Origin: Todiramphus chloris collaris
Lineage: Eukaryota; Chordata; Aves; Coraciiformes; Alcedinidae
Reading direction: 5' to 3'
Length of the DNA: 64,000 nt
Assembly: GCA_025345505.1 (NCBI GenBank)
Contig: JANVCC010000021.1
Coordinates: forward strand, 2,747,081 to 2,811,080
Below the pieces are notes generated by a model. That model searched no databases and was not told the origin of the DNA. It worked only from the letters and a program-made list of their open reading frames with translations. The translations under genes and the position numbers were made by a program. This document shows, in pieces, positions 61,401-64,000 of the stretch. Numbering within the stretch: the stretch's first letter is position 1; every line of letters starts with the position of its first letter.

Positions 61401-63810
61401 ATGGTTAGTGATGAAGATGGAGAGAAAGGTGGGCATGTGAATAGCAAGCAGATGCTTTTTCTGATGAAGATTTTTCTTTGGGCCGAGTTTTTTTGTTTCT
61501 GTAGAAAACAGTGTTGTATTTAGATTCTCCCCTTGCTCCACCAGATAAATTGTGACGCTCAAGTGTGACAAAGATAGAAGATCCCATTCTCAAAGGCAGA
61601 GCTTTCAGAAACTGCACAAATACTGCTCAAGAAGGCCCATTGGAAATACTAATCACAGAATTATTGAGGCTGGAAAAGACCTCTGAGATCATAAAGTCCA
61701 GCCTGTGACCTCTCACCACCACCTTGGATAGACCGTGGCACTAAGTGCCACATCCAACCTTTCCTTAAACACCTCCAGGGATGACAACTCCACCACCTCC
61801 CCGGGCAGCCCGTTCCACTGTCTGATCACCCTCTCTGTCAGGCAGTGCTTCCTGATATCCAACCTAAACCTGCCCTGGAGCAGCTTCAGGCCATGCCCTC
61901 TTGGTCCTAATATGTGCAGTTATTATCTAAAATAGATAAGCTGGATTTTTTTTTTGTTCATTTTTATGGGAGTAAAAATTCTTTCCTCTTAATGTGTTTC
62001 AACCACTGTCAGGAGCTTAGGGAAACCTTTTACTGTATTTCTCTAGTAACCATTCCAAAGCCATAACATTATTACTACACAAATCTGGCAACATCTGGGA
62101 CTGTACCTTTGAGACAAGTTCTCAAAGAAGTGAGGGTCCAAGATGGTGTGAAGGTTGGTGTACGTGCATTATAAAGTTCTAGATACCTTCTCACATCTGC
62201 TTCTTTAAGAGGCAAGTGCAGAAGAAAGGGAGGAATTGCCAGAACATTCATATTCCTGGGTGTTTACACCCAAAGCCTGTATTCTGTCTGCAGCTGACAG
62301 CAGTGCTCATGGGGAAGTTAGAGGTGTGCAAGAATGAAGGGAAAACACCTTGGGTGTTTTCCTCCAGTAGTGGGGAAAGCTCTATTGATGCAGAATTGAT
62401 TACAGGAATTGATTCCTGATTGCTGCAGAATTGATTACAGGAATTGATTCTTAGCACTTCCATGAGGTGTCTTAATTTTTTTTCTTAAGTTCAAAGACTA
62501 TTCATCAAGTATTTTTTGTCTTGCTCAGCCCTATATACTTCCAGCATGTGCAATCAGGTGTAACACTTTATATACTTCTGTGTACAGCAGTTTGGGTTTT
62601 ATTTCAGCACAAGTGTGTGTTCTTGTGGTGCTGTGCCCTGCTACTTCTGAGTACTGAGGGCTGCTCATCTTCCTGAGAGTCTGGTTTAGTCTGTCGCTGC
62701 TGTCTGGGAGAGACTGACACATCCCACTTCATGCTGCTTAGATTTGAAGGATCTGTCAATGTGATCCAGAAAAAGAGCCTTCCTGGGATTGAGGTTGAGT
62801 GTATTACTAAGCTGATGAACTTTCCACATAGCAAGGAAATGTAACTAATCTCTGAGAGCAGTGAGCCTCCTAGCAGCTCTGTAAGGGAGAGAATGCATGG
62901 CTTTCAACTGGTCATTAGCCTGTCTCTTAGGATTTTGCAAGTATGATAAGTGGCAAACTTTCCAAGAAAGAAAATTGCTTTTCCCTGTCTTTTTGTTTAC
63001 TTAAAAAACTCTGAAAAATACTGATCTTCTCTGAACAGTCTAAGAAAACCTTAAGAAGAGATTTTATCTTTTTTTAAAGGTGTAGAAGAGACTATTTGTT
63101 TTGGTTATGACTTCTGCTGCAATCTGTATTCCTGCTCACTAATACCTAGAATCCATATTTTGTTGAATTGGGACGATTTTTGCTTTCTGTTTCTGCATTC
63201 ATCCCTTTATGGAGTGCACACAGCTTTAAAGAATGTCACTTCATCTGAATATTTGCGATCATTGCTTCTCCCCCACCCCAAATTACCTCTGCACAGGTTC
63301 TAAACACGAGTCTGCAGCTCTGGACATGAAACACTTCTTTTTTTTTTTATATTGAAAGTTGAAAAAAGATCTTGACTAGCACTTCTTGAACAGAACCTAC
63401 TTTCAGTCCTCACTCTTCTGTAGTAGTCTCTTGTTTCTGGTTGTCCTCTCCCCAACGAAGTGTGAGTTTCGTGGAGAATTCTTACTTTAGATTTTTGGTG
63501 GGTTTTTTTGACAGAGAGCAAGCCTGTCCACATTGAAGTCAAAGAACAAAATGAAGTGGATGAGGAAGAGGAGGAGGAAGATGAGGAGGAGGAAGAGGAA
63601 GAAGAGAGTGAAGAATCTGAAGATAGTGAAGGGAGTGAAGATGAAGATGAAAAGACTTCAGATGAGAGAGAAGCGGACTCCCAGGCTATTGGAAAACAAT
63701 CTATGGAAAAAAAGCCCAGCAAGGAAATTAGCTCTGATTCCGAGTACGACTCGGATGACGACCGCACCAAGGAAGAGCGTGCGTATGACAAAGCGAAACG
63801 GAGAATCGAG
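40440..63810 (+). CDS. EIF5B: Eukaryotic translation initiation factor 5B, N-terminal 610 residues (partial, 10 exons)
   Basis: The joined CDS is 40440-40474, 54609-54734, 54822-54906, 55289-55937, 56432-56652, 56817-56967, 58601-58696, 59884-59970, 61345-61428 and 63515-63810: 1830 nt with every phase consistent. The start [11 protein letters not shown] sits in a strong Kozak context (GCCGCCATGG). The protein closely follows human EIF5B, including [49 protein letters not shown] and [20 protein letters not shown]. Only the divergent, highly charged N-terminal region is present: Lys-rich blocks (exons 2, 4-6), then an acidic Glu/Asp/Ser tract (exon 10). The IF2-like GTPase domain should begin just beyond the right edge. 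EIF5B is the cytosolic GTPase that promotes 60S subunit joining in initiation. Confidence 0.98.
40475..54608 (+). other. EIF5B: EIF5B intron 1 (14.1 kb)
   Basis: The first about 480 bp are CpG-island sequence; the rest is AT-rich. I see no CR1 fragment, LTR or other gene in this long intron. Low-complexity spots include T/G-rich DNA at 49915-49975. Short ORFs throughout are unremarkable. Confidence 0.7.
54609..54734 (+). CDS. EIF5B: EIF5B coding exon 2
   Basis: Acceptor CATTTTAG, donor GTAAGT; encodes [18 protein letters not shown], then [14 protein letters not shown]. Confidence 0.97.
54822..54906 (+). CDS. EIF5B: EIF5B coding exon 3
   Basis: Acceptor TTATTTTAG, donor GTGAAC; encodes [18 protein letters not shown] and VDREPATGK. 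Confidence 0.96.
55289..55937 (+). CDS. EIF5B: EIF5B coding exon 4 (largest, Lys/Asp/Glu-rich)
   Basis: Acceptor ATTGCCAG. The exon encodes 216 residues of alternating basic and acidic runs, including [20 protein letters not shown] as in human EIF5B. The donor GAGG|GTTTGT is required by phase and homology ([10 protein letters not shown]) but departs from consensus. Reading past it reaches TAA after two more codons. Confidence 0.95.
56432..56652 (+). CDS. EIF5B: EIF5B coding exon 5
   Basis: Acceptor TTTCTGCAG, donor GTACTG; encodes [40 protein letters not shown] and [13 protein letters not shown]. Confidence 0.97.
56817..56967 (+). CDS. EIF5B: EIF5B coding exon 6
   Basis: Acceptor TTTTTCTAG, donor GTAAGC; encodes [20 protein letters not shown] and [17 protein letters not shown]. 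The frame differs from the longest ORF drawn over this stretch; homology and phase fix the correct one. Confidence 0.97.
56968..58600 (+). other. EIF5B: EIF5B intron 6
   Basis: Besides the 26-bp tandem array and its N gap, I see only unique AT-rich sequence and an A-run with CCC/CAAAC motifs around 57980-58015. Confidence 0.65.
58021..58135. repeat. 26-bp tandem repeat with assembly gap in EIF5B intron 6
   Basis: The unit GAACAAAAGGGTAGATGTGA plus TCTACT repeats identically at 58021, 58047 and 58104, with partial copies on both sides of the 10 Ns at 58079-58088 and a final GAACAA. Identity between copies is complete in the visible bases. Confidence 0.97.
58601..58696 (+). CDS. EIF5B: EIF5B coding exon 7
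   Basis: Acceptor TTTTTTTTCAG, donor GTGTGG; encodes [20 protein letters not shown], then a [11 protein letters not shown] tail. Confidence 0.96.
58697..59883 (+). other. EIF5B: EIF5B intron 7
   Basis: Unique AT-rich DNA; an A/C simple stretch lies at 59323-59368. No element is recognised. Confidence 0.6.
59884..59970 (+). CDS. EIF5B: EIF5B coding exon 8
   Basis: Acceptor GCAATTTCAG, donor GTTAGT; encodes [20 protein letters not shown] and ETPLPVEP. This is a diverged part of the family, placed by phase and by the KEETP...VEP match. Confidence 0.93.
59971..61338 (+). other. EIF5B: EIF5B intron 8
   Basis: Unique sequence; no repeat or RNA gene is recognised. Confidence 0.6.
61345..61428 (+). 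CDS. EIF5B: EIF5B coding exon 9 (tandem acceptor)
   Basis: It encodes [20 protein letters not shown] and SDEDGEK, donor GTGGGC. Two in-frame acceptors, TTCTTAG (exon from 61339) and TTTCAG (from 61345), differ by six bases and add or drop Val-Ser. The shorter form matches the human spacing as I recall it. Confidence 0.93.
61429..63514 (+). other. EIF5B: EIF5B intron 9
   Basis: Contains one CR1 fragment. At 62386-62453 a sequence like GCAGAATTGATTACAGGAAT followed by TGATTC is duplicated. The rest is unique. Confidence 0.65.
61651..61907 (-). mobile_element. CR1 LINE 3' fragment in EIF5B intron 9
   Basis: The reverse complement gives the ORF2 C-terminus and 3' UTR (CACCACCTCCCCGGGCAGCC on plus). 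The 3' terminus is at about 61651 (ATCACAGAATTATTGAGG). It is antisense to EIF5B. Confidence 0.94.
63515..63810 (+). CDS. EIF5B: EIF5B coding exon 10 (acidic tract)
   Basis: Acceptor TTTTTTTGACAG, donor GTATTT. It encodes [20 protein letters not shown], a long Glu/Asp/Ser run, then [20 protein letters not shown] and YDKAKRRIE. The GAG/GAA/GAT-rich DNA also makes a Ser-rich antisense ORF (63300-63791), which is a shadow. Confidence 0.97.
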
Positions 63811-64000
63811 GTATTTAGATACAGCTTTCTTGGTGTTGTATAAGAAACAACTTCATCTTCAGGTCATTGAAAAGCAATGTCAAAATAATAGCTGTGCCAA
63901 GATTAATATTTAGGCAGGTCCAGAAATTTGGTTAAGAAGAAACACTGGGTTTTGCCTGAAGGGGAAGTGTTTTGTTTTGGACGACGTGATTGCAAAGATT

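Noticed and set aside
63300-63791. Ser-rich 163-codon minus-strand ORF
   Set aside because: It is the antisense shadow of the EIF5B acidic exon: GAG/GAA codons read as Ser/Leu-type codons in reverse.

Overview
The window looks like nuclear DNA of a bird. It holds about fifteen fragments of CR1 LINEs (chicken-repeat-1 retrotransposons) with the usual short ATTCTATG-type 3' ends, one clear solo long terminal repeat of an avian endogenous retrovirus, and a conserved vertebrate gene order. No species call is made. All genes are spliced, so each model below was built by joining exons at GT/AG sites with matching phase and by comparison with family sequences known from memory.

Layout. Positions 1-11.3 kb are gene-free and dense in repeats: a GATA-type microsatellite at the left edge, CR1 pieces on both strands, and an LTR/CR1/inverted-LTR composite at 5.38-7.17 kb. 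A complete goose-type lysozyme-like gene (LYG1-like, 195 aa, minus strand) occupies 11384-16220. Its first intron carries a roughly 20-bp minisatellite containing a 10-N assembly gap. From 16.25 to 29.7 kb there is no recognisable gene, only more CR1 pieces, including the longest element of the window at 26.4-28.65 kb. TXNDC9 (226 aa, minus strand) has coding exons between 29748 and 36369 and a CpG-island promoter near 38.15 kb. EIF5B (plus strand) starts at 40440; ten coding exons encode its first 610 residues, and the gene runs off the right edge before the GTPase domain.

The order LYG1-like, TXNDC9, EIF5B, with the last two head-to-head, matches the arrangement I know from human 2q11.2 (LYG2-LYG1-TXNDC9-EIF5B-REV1). 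TXNDC9 is a thioredoxin-fold modulator of chaperonin-assisted folding. EIF5B is the GTPase for ribosomal subunit joining. Both are housekeeping genes and share a CpG-rich interval of about 37.6-40.95 kb with CGCG-box, NRF1-type and CCAAT motifs on the TXNDC9 side. The lysozyme-like gene is a secreted innate-immunity family member.

I found no convincing undescribed multi-gene system. The observations most worth following are: the lysozyme-like protein keeps the catalytic Glu but lacks the two Asp positions of the goose-type active site and has an extra cysteine pair; an overlapping upstream ORF precedes the EIF5B start; EIF5B has a tandem acceptor and a weak donor; and both N gaps fall inside tandem arrays, where array length is probably under-represented.
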